Of a DNA stretch of 64,000 bases, positions 1 through 8,537 are shown piece by piece (position 1 is the first letter of the stretch; each line of letters opens with the position of its first letter). The notes under the pieces were generated by a model. The model did not search any database. It was not told the DNA's origin and worked only from the letters and a program-made list of their open reading frames with translations. The stretch spans positions 1,980,501 to 2,044,500 of the forward strand of contig NZ_CP012914.1 in the NCBI RefSeq assembly GCF_001315015.1. Reading direction: 5' to 3'. Source of the DNA: Azospirillum brasilense (lineage in GTDB: Bacteria; Pseudomonadota; Alphaproteobacteria; Azospirillales; Azospirillaceae). The translations under genes were made by a program, and so were the position numbers.

Positions 1-812
1 TGGCAAAAGCGGTTGCCCGCCGGACGGTACTGGCCTTGGCACTCGCCGGATGGGCGGCGAGCGGCCTGCCGTCGTCCGGCTTTGCCGCGACTGCCGAGTC
101 CACACCCGCCGAGTCCGCGGCCGCTCCGGTGACCGTCAAGGTCGGTGGCTACGAGTTTCCTCCCTACGTCACCGAGTCCGGCGGCGGCGTTACGCAGGCC
201 CTGCTCGACCTGTTGAACGCGGAGCAGAGCGACTTCCGATTCGAGCTGGTCCGCACCTCCCCCCAGCGGCGCTACGAGGACATGGAGCGGGGCCGCTTCG
301 ACATGATCGCCTTCGAAAGCCTCGCCTGGGGCTGGAAGGGGCGCCCCGTGGAGGCGTCGCGGGTGTTCCTGCGCGACGCGGAGGTGTTTGTCGCCAAGGC
401 CGGCCCAGGCATGGACCAGGGCTATTTCGACCGGCTGGACGACAAGACGATCCTGGGACGGCTCGGCTATCATTACGCCTTCGCCGGCATGACCGCCGAC
501 CCGGAGGTTCTGGAGAAGCGCTTCAACACCCGGCTGACCGTCACGCATGAGGGCAACGTGCGCAGCGTCGCCGCCGGGCGCGCCGCGCTGGCCATCGTCA
601 CACGCTCCTTCCTGGCGCAATTCCTGAAGGCCAACCCCGACATGGCGCCGCACCTCCTGGTGTCCGACCGCACCGACCAGATCTACGAGCATACCATCCT
701 GGTCCGCCGCGACGGCCCGGTCGGCATCGGCTGGGTCAACGGCACGCTCGACCGGCTGGAGCGCAGCGGCGTCCTTCCGGCGCTGTGGGTCCGGCAGGGA
801 ATCGCCCCGTGA
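1..812 (+). CDS. periplasmic substrate-binding protein, family 3-like (5' end cut by one base)
   Basis: The frame is open to the window edge. If the base before position 1 is A, the gene starts ATG-GCA-AAA and encodes about 270 residues. The N-terminus then reads MAKAVARRTVLALALAGWAA, a typical signal peptide ending near FAA, so the protein should be exported. The mature part has the look of small-molecule binding proteins of the SBP family 3 (VKVGGYEFPPYV near the start, then a two-lobe pattern). It is known from the family that these bind amino acids or similar ligands for a transporter or sensor. There is no permease or ATPase here. Instead the stop overlaps the start of the phosphatase downstream (GTGA at 809-812), so I infer a sensory role feeding that phosphatase. 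The ligand cannot be told from sequence. A TTG at 36 is a poorer start because it would remove the charged part of the signal peptide. Confidence 0.8.
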   Translation, partial: AKAVARRTVLALALAGWAASGLPSSGFAATAESTPAESAAAPVTVKVGGYEFPPYVTESGGGVTQALLDLLNAEQSDFRFELVRTSPQRRYEDMERGRFDMIAFESLAWGWKGRPVEASRVFLRDAEVFVAKAGPGMDQGYFDRLDDKTILGRLGYHYAFAGMTADPEVLEKRFNTRLTVTHEGNVRSVAAGRAALAIVTRSFLAQFLKANPDMAPHLLVSDRTDQIYEHTILVRRDGPVGIGWVNGTLDRLERSGVLPALWVRQGIAP

Positions 813-2383
813 CCGAGTTGCGCGCCCTCGCCGATGGTCGGCGCGACCGTTCGCTGCTGACCCGTGTCGGCAGCATCATCCTGGTCACTGCTGCCGCCGT
901 GGGGGTGGTCGCCGTGGCCGTGTCGGCCAACATCGTGGAGCACCAGCAGTTCTCGGCGCTGACCAAGCGGGCGCAGTTGGTCGCCGCCATGCAGACGGAC
1001 GCGCTGGCCAACCCGATCTGGGAAATCGACGACCGCGCCGTCCGCAACATCATCGATTCGCTGCGCGAGCGCGACCCGGCCATTCTCGCTGTCTCCGTCT
1101 TCGAGCCGGGGCACAGCGAGCCGATGGCGGTGTCCGGCAATCCCAGGACCTCCGCCGACTCCACCACCATCGAAAAAATCATCGACCTGCGGGGGCGCGA
1201 CGGGGTGACCCGGCAGGTGGGGACGCTGCGCCTGCTCTATTCGACGGAGGAGGTCCATCGCAACACGCTGGAGGCGCTGCTGCCGGTGGTCGGGCTGCTC
1301 CTGCTGTCCCTGGTCACCGCCATCGCCATCATCAGCGTCATGCTGAACCGCGTCGTGCTCCGCCCGCTGCGGCGGCTGACCCAGGCGACCCAGGCGGTCT
1401 CCCGCGGCGATTACGGCGCCCGCCTCGCCACCGAGCGGGAGGACGAGATCGGCGTCCTGACCAAGACTTTCAACCGCATGGCCGAGACGGTCCAGGACTA
1501 CACCCAGACCCTGGAATCCCGTGTTCAGGAACGGACGGAGGCGCTGGCCGACATCAACCGCCGCATCATGGACAGCATCAACTACGCCCAGTTGATCCAG
1601 TCCTCGATCCTGCCGAAGCCGGAGGTGCTGGAGGGCGGGCTGGCCCAGCATTTCGTCCTGTGGCGCCCGCGCGACGTGGTCAGCGGCGATTTCTACTACT
1701 ACCGCGAGGTCGAGGACGGCTTCCTCATCGGCGTGGCGGACTGCACGGGCCACGGGGTTCCCGGCGCCTTCATGACCATGACCGCCAGCGCGGTGCTGAA
1801 CAATGTGGTGGACGGCATGGGCGCCGCCGATCCCGCCGCGCTGCTCGCCACGGTGGACGACAAGGTGCGGGCGGCCCTGCACCAAGATGGCGACGCGGCA
1901 AGCTGGGAGGGTGGCTTCGACAACGGGTTGGATCTGGCGCTGTGCTACGTCCAGCCGGCGCAGCGGCGGCTCGTCTATGCCGGCGCCCGCCTGCCCCTGG
2001 CCGTTGCCGGCCCCGATGGGTTGACCGAGATCCGCGCCGACCGCCGCAGCCTGGGCTACCGCGCGTCCGGCCCCACCCCGGCCTTCACGAACCACAGCCT
2101 TGAGCTGCGGCCGGACCAGACCTTCTACATCTGCACCGACGGGTTGACCGACCAGTGCGGTGGGGAGCGCGGGAGGAGCTTCGGCAAGCGCCGGCTGCAC
2201 GGTGTGGTCGAGGAATGCAGCGCGCTGTCGCTCGACCGGCAGAAGGAATCCATCGAAGCGAGCCTGTCCGGCTTCCAGGGCGACCGTCCGCAGCGCGACG
2301 ACATCACCATGATCGGCTTCCGCGTTCGGCTGGCCGGCGATCCCTCAGCCCCGACACGGAACACCCTGTGGGAAATCGCGTAA
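809..2383 (+). CDS. membrane HAMP-SpoIIE (PP2C-type) phosphatase, SiaA-like
   Basis: 524 residues from the GTG at 809, which overlaps the previous stop. TM1 is at about residues 20-42, a periplasmic sensor of about 110 residues follows (ANPIWEIDD), TM2 is at about 155-180, then HAMP with a coiled stalk (to about 270) and a SpoIIE/PP2C phosphatase domain to the end. Metal-binding acidic motifs are visible: SGDFYYY, VADCTGHG, ICTDGLTD and RDDITMI. Enzymes of this type dephosphorylate a serine/threonine phosphoprotein antagonist. In Pseudomonas, SiaA does this to SiaC. The SiaB and SiaC homologues lie 2 kb away on the opposite strand, which supports the same role here. A GTG at 785 would add eight residues, but the overlap start is more convincing. 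Confidence 0.9.
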   Translation: MTELRALADGRRDRSLLTRVGSIILVTAAAVGVVAVAVSANIVEHQQFSALTKRAQLVAAMQTDALANPIWEIDDRAVRNIIDSLRERDPAILAVSVFEPGHSEPMAVSGNPRTSADSTTIEKIIDLRGRDGVTRQVGTLRLLYSTEEVHRNTLEALLPVVGLLLLSLVTAIAIISVMLNRVVLRPLRRLTQATQAVSRGDYGARLATEREDEIGVLTKTFNRMAETVQDYTQTLESRVQERTEALADINRRIMDSINYAQLIQSSILPKPEVLEGGLAQHFVLWRPRDVVSGDFYYYREVEDGFLIGVADCTGHGVPGAFMTMTASAVLNNVVDGMGAADPAALLATVDDKVRAALHQDGDAASWEGGFDNGLDLALCYVQPAQRRLVYAGARLPLAVAGPDGLTEIRADRRSLGYRASGPTPAFTNHSLELRPDQTFYICTDGLTDQCGGERGRSFGKRRLHGVVEECSALSLDRQKESIEASLSGFQGDRPQRDDITMIGFRVRLAGDPSAPTRNTLWEIA

Positions 2384-2440
2384 CTACCCTTGAGAGGATT
2401 GGGTAATAGTGCAGCAAGGGACCATCGCGGGCGGAAGTCG

Positions 2441-2468
2441 CTCGACCTACCATTCGACTTCATATAGT
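2441..2468 (+). promoter_or_regulatory. possible sigma70-like promoter of the response regulator gene
   Basis: CTCGAC (2441-2446) and TATAGT (2463-2468) are separated by 16 bases, inside an AT-richer gap of 137 bases between the phosphatase and the regulator gene. The -10 is good and the -35 is weak. This suggests the regulator can be transcribed separately from the phosphatase. Confidence 0.35.
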
Positions 2469-2520
2469 TTCCGCGCCGGCCCTATGAACAATAAGCACCG
2501 GTAACGGGGGAGCAAAGGGG

Positions 2521-3252
2521 ATGGCGGCCGTTACGATCGTTGTCGTCGAGGACGAGGCGTCTCTGCGACGTGACATGATCGAGTACCTGCGCAGTTGCGG
2601 CTTCGACGCGATCGGAGCGAAGAATGGACGCGAACTGGACGAGCAGATCGCGTCACGCCCGGTATCCTTGGTTGTTCTGGACGTCAACCTTCCGGGTGAG
2701 GACGGGTTCAAGATCGCCACGCGGCTGCGCGAGAATCCCGCCATCGGAATCATCATGGTGACCGCCCGCGGCTCCACCGTGGACCGGGTGGTCGGGCTGG
2801 AGTTGGGTGCCGATGCCTATCTGGTGAAGCCCGTCGAGATGCGTGAGTTGGAAGCCCAGGCCAAGGCCCTGCTCCGCCGCCTGGAGACGAGCAACGGCAA
2901 CGCCACCCCGCCGGCCCCGCAATCCTCCGGCCAACCCGCGATGGACGAGGGCAGCTGGATTCTGGACGCCACGGCTTGGGCGCTGACCAGCCCGGCAGGC
3001 GTGCGCGTCAGCCTGACGAGCATGGAGATGAAGCTGGTTTCCCTGCTGGCCGGACAGGCCCGCCAGCCGGCGACTCGCGACCAGATCTCCGTGGCGCTCT
3101 ACAACCGCCGCTGGAACCCCGACGATCGCTCCATCGACACGGTGGTCGGGCGCCTGCGTCACAAGGTGGAGAACGCGATCGGCGAAACCGCTCCGGTCAA
3201 GTCGGTCCACGGTGTTGGTTACGTGTTCTCCGCCCCGGTCCGGGTGATCTGA
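2521..3252 (+). CDS. OmpR/PhoB-family response regulator
   Basis: 243 residues. An N-terminal receiver domain (about 4-118) has the acidic pocket VVEDEA, the phosphoacceptor Asp in VVLDVNLPGEDG and the conserved Lys in YLVKPVE. A C-terminal winged-helix DNA-binding domain (about 140-240) carries the usual RSIDTVVGRLRHKVE recognition-helix region and the GVGYVF hairpin. It is a DNA-binding transcription factor activated by phosphorylation. A purine-rich ribosome site lies just before the ATG. It converges with a histidine kinase gene whose stop is 6 bases away. That kinase, or the DUF3369 kinase further on, is the likely partner, but pairing is inferred from position only. Target genes are unknown. 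Confidence 0.93.
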   Translation: MAAVTIVVVEDEASLRRDMIEYLRSCGFDAIGAKNGRELDEQIASRPVSLVVLDVNLPGEDGFKIATRLRENPAIGIIMVTARGSTVDRVVGLELGADAYLVKPVEMRELEAQAKALLRRLETSNGNATPPAPQSSGQPAMDEGSWILDATAWALTSPAGVRVSLTSMEMKLVSLLAGQARQPATRDQISVALYNRRWNPDDRSIDTVVGRLRHKVENAIGETAPVKSVHGVGYVFSAPVRVI

Positions 3253-3258
3253 TTCTGT

Positions 3259-4308
3259 TCAGGCGGATGCGTCGTCCGGAGGCGTGTCCTTCGGGAAGGT
3301 CAGGACGAAGCGCGTTCCCTGCCCCGGCGCGCTGTCCACGGAAATCGTCCCCTTCAGCGCACCAACCGCCAGATTGTGCACGATGTGCAGGCCAAGCCCG
3401 CTGCCCCCCTCGCCGCGGCGGGTGGTGAAGAACGGATCGAAGATCCGTGGCAGATGGTCCGGCGGAATGCCCCGCCCGTCGTCGGTGTAGACCAGCCGCA
3501 CGGTGCCGGGTTCCGGCTCGTCCACGGCGATCGACAGGGCCCCACCCTGCCCGTCCGCGCCCTGTGCGTCGACGAAGGCGTGGGTGACGGAGTTCATCAC
3601 GAAATTGGTCAGGATCTGCGACAGGGCGCCCGGATAGGTGTCCACCACCAGCCCGTCGGGGCAGGACACGGCGATGGTGTGCTTGCCTTGACGGAGCTTC
3701 GGCTCCAGGCTGACCAGCGTTTCCTGGATGTAGCGGTTGAGATGCACGACGCGCCGTTCGGCGCTGGCACGATCCACCGCCACCTGCTTGAAGCTGGCGA
3801 TCAGCTTGGCCGCCCGCTCGCAATTGGTGAGGATCAGCGCCGTCGTGTCCGTGGCCGTGGCGACGTAGCGGGTAAAATCCGCCTTGCTCAATTCCCCCGA
3901 CTGGGCACGCCCGCGCAGCCGCGCCGTGGCGTCGGACAGATGCGACGCGCAGGACACGGCGATGCCCACCGGCGTATTGATCTCGTGGGCCACCCCGGCC
4001 ACCAGGGCGCCCAGGGACGCCAGCTTTTCGGCACGGACCATCGCCTCCTGCGCCTCGCGCAGGTCGGACAGCGCGGTTTCCGCCTCCTGCCGGCGGCGCT
4101 CCAACTCCTGGTTGGCGGAGCCGAGTTGCGCCTGGAGCCGGTCGCTGACCCGGACCAGCCGGCGCTGTTCACGTGTGCTGCGCTGGAACGCCTCCACCAG
4201 CGCCTCGAAGTCGGCGCGCAGTTCGGGCGCAGCAGCGCCCAGCCTCTCCCCCAGAAGGCGGGCCTGCTCGATGGCCTGCTCCTCGGCGGCGAAGAGGTTG
4301 AAGGTCAT
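3259..4308 (-). CDS. cytoplasmic histidine kinase of the Sia locus
   Basis: 349 residues from the ATG at 4306-4308, which overlaps the siaC-like stop (ATGA). The frame is open further upstream, but the overlap decides the start. The N-terminal 40-110 region is a coiled coil rich in Glu, Arg and Gln. The H-box is LVAGVAHEINTPVGIAV, followed by a HATPase domain with N-box (TNFVMNSVTHAF), G1 (DDGRGIPP) and G2 (GSGLGLHIV). No membrane segment or sensor domain is seen, so input probably comes from a protein partner. Because it is translationally coupled to the SiaC-like protein, I infer that SiaC binding or its phosphorylation state controls this kinase. In Pseudomonas this position is occupied by the diguanylate cyclase SiaD. 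Confidence 0.9.
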   Translation of the reverse strand: MTFNLFAAEEQAIEQARLLGERLGAAAPELRADFEALVEAFQRSTREQRRLVRVSDRLQAQLGSANQELERRRQEAETALSDLREAQEAMVRAEKLASLGALVAGVAHEINTPVGIAVSCASHLSDATARLRGRAQSGELSKADFTRYVATATDTTALILTNCERAAKLIASFKQVAVDRASAERRVVHLNRYIQETLVSLEPKLRQGKHTIAVSCPDGLVVDTYPGALSQILTNFVMNSVTHAFVDAQGADGQGGALSIAVDEPEPGTVRLVYTDDGRGIPPDHLPRIFDPFFTTRRGEGGSGLGLHIVHNLAVGALKGTISVDSAPGQGTRFVLTFPKDTPPDDASA

Positions 4309-4721
4309 GACGCCCCGTCTGCGGGAATCTGTTTCAGAGTGAAGGCGACATGATGCAGATCCTCGGAGAAATCCTCGCCCAATTCCTGCATGGAATCGTC
4401 GTTCTCCTCGTAACACCAGGTGACGGAGATGCTGCGCCCGTCGCTGGCCGCCGTCTCCAGCATCTGGAAGATGTTCATCAGGGCCTTCGCGCTGGAGCTG
4501 TTGAAGTACAGCAGCTCCATGTCGAACCGGATGGGATGACCGCCCGCCTCGGCCAGGAAGGCGCGGAGCGCTGCGAAGATCGGCCCGAAGAAGGTCGCCA
4601 CGTCGTCGGGATAAGACTCGCCGCTGAGACGGAGCACGCCTTGGGCGAAGTCGAAATCGACTTCGGGCGTCCGGCCTGTTGCCGGCAATTTCAAGGGTTC
4701 CATGGTCGTCCGGATGTCCAC
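4305..4721 (-). CDS. SiaC-family regulatory phosphoprotein (DUF1987)
   Basis: 138 residues from a GTG at 4721, with GAGAG six bases upstream; an ATG at 4703 is an alternative. It is a single DUF1987 domain. The segment LLYFNSSSAKALMNIF contains the Ser/Thr-rich loop phosphorylated in the characterised Pseudomonas SiaC. There, unphosphorylated SiaC binds and activates the diguanylate cyclase SiaD, SiaB phosphorylates SiaC, and SiaA dephosphorylates it. The same kinase and phosphatase types are encoded here. The gene is 8 bases after siaB-like and overlaps the next kinase gene. The family call rests on recognition of the motif and on the neighbours. Confidence 0.85.
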   Translation of the reverse strand: MDIRTTMEPLKLPATGRTPEVDFDFAQGVLRLSGESYPDDVATFFGPIFAALRAFLAEAGGHPIRFDMELLYFNSSSAKALMNIFQMLETAASDGRSISVTWCYEENDDSMQELGEDFSEDLHHVAFTLKQIPADGAS

Positions 4722-4729
4722 AGCCGCTC

Positions 4730-5293
4730 TCAGATCCGAGCCTTGAGGCAGAAGAAGCTCTTGCCTTCGTCCATTTCGAGGAAGTCGTACTCGATGGGTT
4801 CGCTGGCGCGGCGCGCGATCTCGATCAGCCCGATGTTGGCGCCCCTCGCCCCCTCTTCCGGGGTTTCGCGCAGCTGCTCCCGGTAATAGGTCTTGATCGC
4901 GTCCTTGTCCAAGCCCTTCAGATACTCCAGCCGTTCGCGCAGGCGCGGCACATCGTCGTTGTACACGGTGTTGCCGCAGACGATGAAGACCTTCCCGCCT
5001 TCCATGCCGATGGTGACCATGCCGGCGCTCAGTTCGACCGGCTTCTCGCGTGCGCCGGTCACCTTTTCGGCGGAGTAACGGATGATGTTCTGCATCTGCT
5101 CGACAAAGACGGCGAAGACCCGGCGGACCGTCGGACCGTCGGTGTCTTCCAACGTCATCTTTTCCCGCAGCGCTTCTCCCAGGGAATAGAGTATCCCCTC
5201 GGACAGATAGCCACTGAACGAGAAAATGATCCCTTTCTCGTCAAGGTCCCGTTTGATCCCGGCATATTGTTGAGCGAGCATGGTGGAGTCCAC
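4730..5293 (-). CDS. SiaB-family protein kinase
   Basis: 187 residues from a GTG at 5291-5293, with GGAAG upstream; an ATG at 5281 is the alternative start. The protein resembles SiaB kinases: an N-terminal helix-rich part (EKGIIFSFSGYLSEGILYSL), an ATP-binding GHKL-like fold with VEQMQNIIRYSAE where the N-box would be, and GARGANIGLIEIARRA as the glycine-rich lid. In Pseudomonas, SiaB phosphorylates SiaC and so switches it off, opposing the phosphatase SiaA. Gene order siaB-siaC is retained, with an 8-base gap. It has no membrane segment. A 158-base gap upstream could hold the promoter of this three-gene unit. Confidence 0.85.
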   Translation of the reverse strand: MDSTMLAQQYAGIKRDLDEKGIIFSFSGYLSEGILYSLGEALREKMTLEDTDGPTVRRVFAVFVEQMQNIIRYSAEKVTGAREKPVELSAGMVTIGMEGGKVFIVCGNTVYNDDVPRLRERLEYLKGLDKDAIKTYYREQLRETPEEGARGANIGLIEIARRASEPIEYDFLEMDEGKSFFCLKARI

Positions 5294-5451
5294 GGTTCTT
5301 CCGTTGGAGTGCGACGAGGCCGCCTGTTGCGTCCGAACGTTCCGTACCGCATTCCGGAGATCGCGTCGGCCTTGTTATGAACACGTTACATTTCCGTCTG
5401 CGGCGCTGGAAGGATTATCACGGCGCAGACCGGCAGTCCGGCGTTGCGGGT

Positions 5452-7227
5452 TCAGCCTTTTACGGGAAGACGGACGCGGAAGACGCTGCCCTGCCCGACC
5501 GTGCTTTCCGCGGTGATCGATCCGCCGTGCAGCAGGATGATCTGCCGCACCGTGTGCAGACCGATTCCCGTTCCCGGCACACCCGCGGATCCGGCTCCCC
5601 GGTAATGCCGCTCGAACAGCAGGGGCAACTCGTTCTGCGGGATGCCGCGGCCCTGGTCGGCCACCTCCACCACCGCCGCGCAGCCCTCGGCCCACCCGCT
5701 TACCGTCACGCGGCAGTCGCCATCCGAATATTTGAAGGCGTTGTTCAACAGGTTGTTGAAGAGCATTCCCAGCAGGTGCCCGTCGGCCATTACCGTGGGC
5801 GGCAGACGGTCGAGATCGAGGCGGAAGTCGCACCCTGGATAGGCGGTGCGGAAGGGTTCGGTCACCGAACGCAGCAGCGCCGGCAGATCGACCTCCGCCC
5901 GCTGCACCTTCAGCGTTCCGCCCTGGAGCCTTTCGTCGGTCAGATGCGTGTCGATCAGTCCGGTCAGGCGCTGCACGCTGCTGCGGATGACGCGCAACCG
6001 CTCCAGCGATTCCGGAGTTTCCCGCTCCGCCCGCAGGGTCAGCATCTGAGCCGCGCTGTCGATGATGGCCAGCGGGGTGCGGAATTCGTGGCTGACCATG
6101 GTGACGAACTGGCGCTGCTGCTCGCGGGCGACCAGCTCCGCCTCCAGCGCACGCTCCACCCGCTCCTTGGCAGCGACCAGAGCGGCCTGGTTGGCGGCCA
6201 GTTCGGCCGTCCGCTCGCCGACGCGACGTTCCAGAGACTGATTCAGCGCGACCAGATCCTCATAAAGACACACATTGTCGAAGCCGATGATGACGCGGGC
6301 GCAGAAAAGCTCCAGCAGCCGGTGGTCGTCCTCGCGATAAGGCTCGCTCCGCTCCAGGGCGAAGACCGTCGCCCCATGCTCCCGCGTGCGGAAGGCCAGG
6401 ATGCAGCGGGCGGAGCCGTAACTGCTCTGCTGTGTCTCGAAGGCGGCGATCACCTGGGCGGTCAGATCGGGCTCCAACGCGTCGGAGGCGGGTCGTCCGA
6501 CGAAACGCGCGAAGCGGCTGGAGCCTGCAACCACCGTGGCCCGCGTCTTGCCATCACCGCGGTCCACCATGCGACAGGCCAGGATAGCGCCGCCGCTGTT
6601 GTCCACGACCTTGCTGAGCTGGTCCACCAGCTCCTCCACCAGCGTGCGCATGGAGCGGGTTTCAAACAGCGGGGCTGAGGCGGCGAGGATGCGCTCCAGG
6701 CCCTGGCGGTGCCGCTCGATGGTCACGATGTCGCGCCACGCCCGCAATCCGCTGACCAGCGTGGTGAACAGGCGCTGGGCGGTGAGCTCGCTCTTGGCCT
6801 TGTAGTCGTTGATGTCGTAAGCGACGACCACGTCCCGCTCCGGCGCCTGCCCCGGCTGGCCGGTGCGCAGGATGATGCGCATGCGGTGGTTGCTCAGATC
6901 CTCGCGGATGAAGCGGACCAGACGCAGGCCGGCGTCGTCTGTTTCCATGACCACATCGAGGAGCGCCACCGGAATGTCCGGGCGGGTCAGAAGCAGCGAC
7001 CGGGCGGCCGCGGCGGACAGGGCGCTGACCACCTCGAACGGCCGGCCTTCGAACTCGAAATCACGCAGCAGCACTTCGGTCATGGTGTGGACCTGGGGAT
7101 CGTCGTCGACCACCAGCACGGGCCAAGGGTCCGCCGGCCGGGCGTTGGCCGCGGAGTCGTCGGCAAACCCGTCGTCGGGGCCGAACAGCGGCTCGTCGTC
7201 CAGACCTTCGTCCATATCCTGGCCCAT
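5452..7227 (-). CDS. receiver-DUF3369-histidine kinase
   Basis: 591 residues from the ATG at 7225-7227, preceded by GGAGG at a good distance; an open extension to 7329 lacks a ribosome site. The order of domains is receiver (about 20-150, Asp in ALLDVVMETDDAG), DUF3369 (about 150-330, with RTGQPGQAPE and YDINDYKAKSELT), a coiled coil, HisKA (SHEFRTPLAII) and HATPase (NLLNNAFKYSDG, DQGRGIPQ, GTGIGLHTV). The protein lacks membrane segments. DUF3369 proteins are usually cytoplasmic hybrid regulators, many of them tied to c-di-GMP or second-messenger output. The output here must be by phosphotransfer, possibly to the OmpR-type regulator at 2521. It is read in the same direction as siaB-like, 158 bases upstream of it. 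Confidence 0.9.
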   Translation of the reverse strand: MGQDMDEGLDDEPLFGPDDGFADDSAANARPADPWPVLVVDDDPQVHTMTEVLLRDFEFEGRPFEVVSALSAAAARSLLLTRPDIPVALLDVVMETDDAGLRLVRFIREDLSNHRMRIILRTGQPGQAPERDVVVAYDINDYKAKSELTAQRLFTTLVSGLRAWRDIVTIERHRQGLERILAASAPLFETRSMRTLVEELVDQLSKVVDNSGGAILACRMVDRGDGKTRATVVAGSSRFARFVGRPASDALEPDLTAQVIAAFETQQSSYGSARCILAFRTREHGATVFALERSEPYREDDHRLLELFCARVIIGFDNVCLYEDLVALNQSLERRVGERTAELAANQAALVAAKERVERALEAELVAREQQRQFVTMVSHEFRTPLAIIDSAAQMLTLRAERETPESLERLRVIRSSVQRLTGLIDTHLTDERLQGGTLKVQRAEVDLPALLRSVTEPFRTAYPGCDFRLDLDRLPPTVMADGHLLGMLFNNLLNNAFKYSDGDCRVTVSGWAEGCAAVVEVADQGRGIPQNELPLLFERHYRGAGSAGVPGTGIGLHTVRQIILLHGGSITAESTVGQGSVFRVRLPVKG

Positions 7228-7456
7228 GGCGTCCTCCACGCACGACCTACCCAAATGGTTCCGCATCACCAGCCGGAAAGGCACCAAAGCGGTACGAGAC
7301 CTAAGCCCGCCCGTCCAGAGCCGTATCAAATTGTCACAAAACGTGATGTTTTAGAGCCACCTAGCGCGAATTGGAGCCGTTTCTGCCCTTTGATGAATAC
7401 CCAAGTATTACCGTTATCTTTTATACTCTCCAAGAACGAGGGGGGTTGACCCACGT

Positions 7457-8518
7457 ATGGACATGGACCTCAAGGGCAATCTCAAAAACGGCGACCTCGA
7501 TGCTGGGGGCTTGGACGGCATGGATCTGAACGATACGAACCCGATCGGCGCATCCGCCGGCCGGTACGCGGCGTTCCGCCGACTCCTGTCGCGCTTCGAT
7601 CACCGCCCTGGTCCGCCGCAAACCGCCGAGCGGCCGGCCACTGCCCCCGTGCGGGCCATGCTTCTGGGCCTTCTGTCCAGCCGGCGCCGGGCGCACACAC
7701 GCCGGCTGTGGGCGCGCTGGCTGGAGCCGGTGATGCTGCGCGATCCCGTCCTTCTGTCGGTCGCGGACCCGCTGCCCGGTTGCATTCGCGTCATCGACAC
7801 CGCCGGCTGGTGGCCGGCTCTGTCGCGGCGCATGGACGACCTGCCGGCCACCGTGCAGACCCGCCTGGAGAACCGGCTGACCGACGGCGCCCTGGACCGG
7901 GTCCTCGCCTCGCCAGAGATGGTGGATTGGGCCGAAATCCTGCGGGACCGGTCGCTGGCCGTCCTGGACGCGCTGCGCCCGGACCCCGGCGCGCTCGCCC
8001 TGTTCCTTGAGGAAGCCAACACGCATCGCATGCGTGCCGCCAGCACCCTGGCAATCCCCGGTGGCGTTGCCGCGTTGCGTCCCTTGGACGGCACGGACAT
8101 GGACACGCTGGCCGCCGCGCTGCGTCTGTCCGATGGTTGGCGGACGCTGGGCGGGCGGGCGCCTGACATGGAGATCGACGAATTGCTGGCCTGCGTACGC
8201 GGCGCGATGGTCAACGGAAGCGTCCCACCGGAGGCAATGGCCCTCTTTGCGGTGGCCGGTCTTTACACGCGCCGCGACCCCTTGCTCGGCGCGGCCCTTC
8301 GGGCGCTGCTGCCCCTGCCGCTGGTCGATGCCGCCGCCGCCTGGCTGACGGCGCATACGGAGGAAACGGAGGGCGGCGTCATAGAGATGTCTCCGTTCGG
8401 CGGCGGTCCGGCGCGGGGGGGCGACCGCGGTTTGGGGGACCTGTTCGAGGCCGCGCGGCGTTCCGAGAATGTGCCGTCCGGGGTAATGGGCGCGGCCGGC
8501 GGATTGGGCGGACGCTGA
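7457..8518 (+). CDS. uncharacterised protein, first gene of a three-gene cluster
   Basis: 353 residues. I do not recognise a family. The first 30 residues are rich in Asp, Gly and Asn and look disordered. The rest is helical and rich in Ala, Leu and Arg, with a Gly-rich tail (from about 310). There is no signal peptide or clear membrane span. It is divergent from the DUF3369 kinase across a 229-base AT-rich gap and is followed 19 bases later by two membrane-anchored coiled-coil proteins, so it probably acts with them. Codon use fits the rest of the window, so recent transfer is not indicated. It is probably a cytoplasmic partner of the downstream proteins, by inference only. Confidence 0.75.
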   Translation: MDMDLKGNLKNGDLDAGGLDGMDLNDTNPIGASAGRYAAFRRLLSRFDHRPGPPQTAERPATAPVRAMLLGLLSSRRRAHTRRLWARWLEPVMLRDPVLLSVADPLPGCIRVIDTAGWWPALSRRMDDLPATVQTRLENRLTDGALDRVLASPEMVDWAEILRDRSLAVLDALRPDPGALALFLEEANTHRMRAASTLAIPGGVAALRPLDGTDMDTLAAALRLSDGWRTLGGRAPDMEIDELLACVRGAMVNGSVPPEAMALFAVAGLYTRRDPLLGAALRALLPLPLVDAAAAWLTAHTEETEGGVIEMSPFGGGPARGGDRGLGDLFEAARRSENVPSGVMGAAGGLGGR

Positions 8519-8537
8519 TGGCTCGGATGGTGACGCG

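Noticed and set aside
683..2200. Long minus-strand frame rich in Gln, His, Arg and Gly opposite the phosphatase
   Set aside because: Antisense shadow typical of GC-rich DNA; composition is not protein-like and the plus-strand gene has clear motifs. The same applies to many other antisense frames, for example 22126-24306 and 40512-42560.
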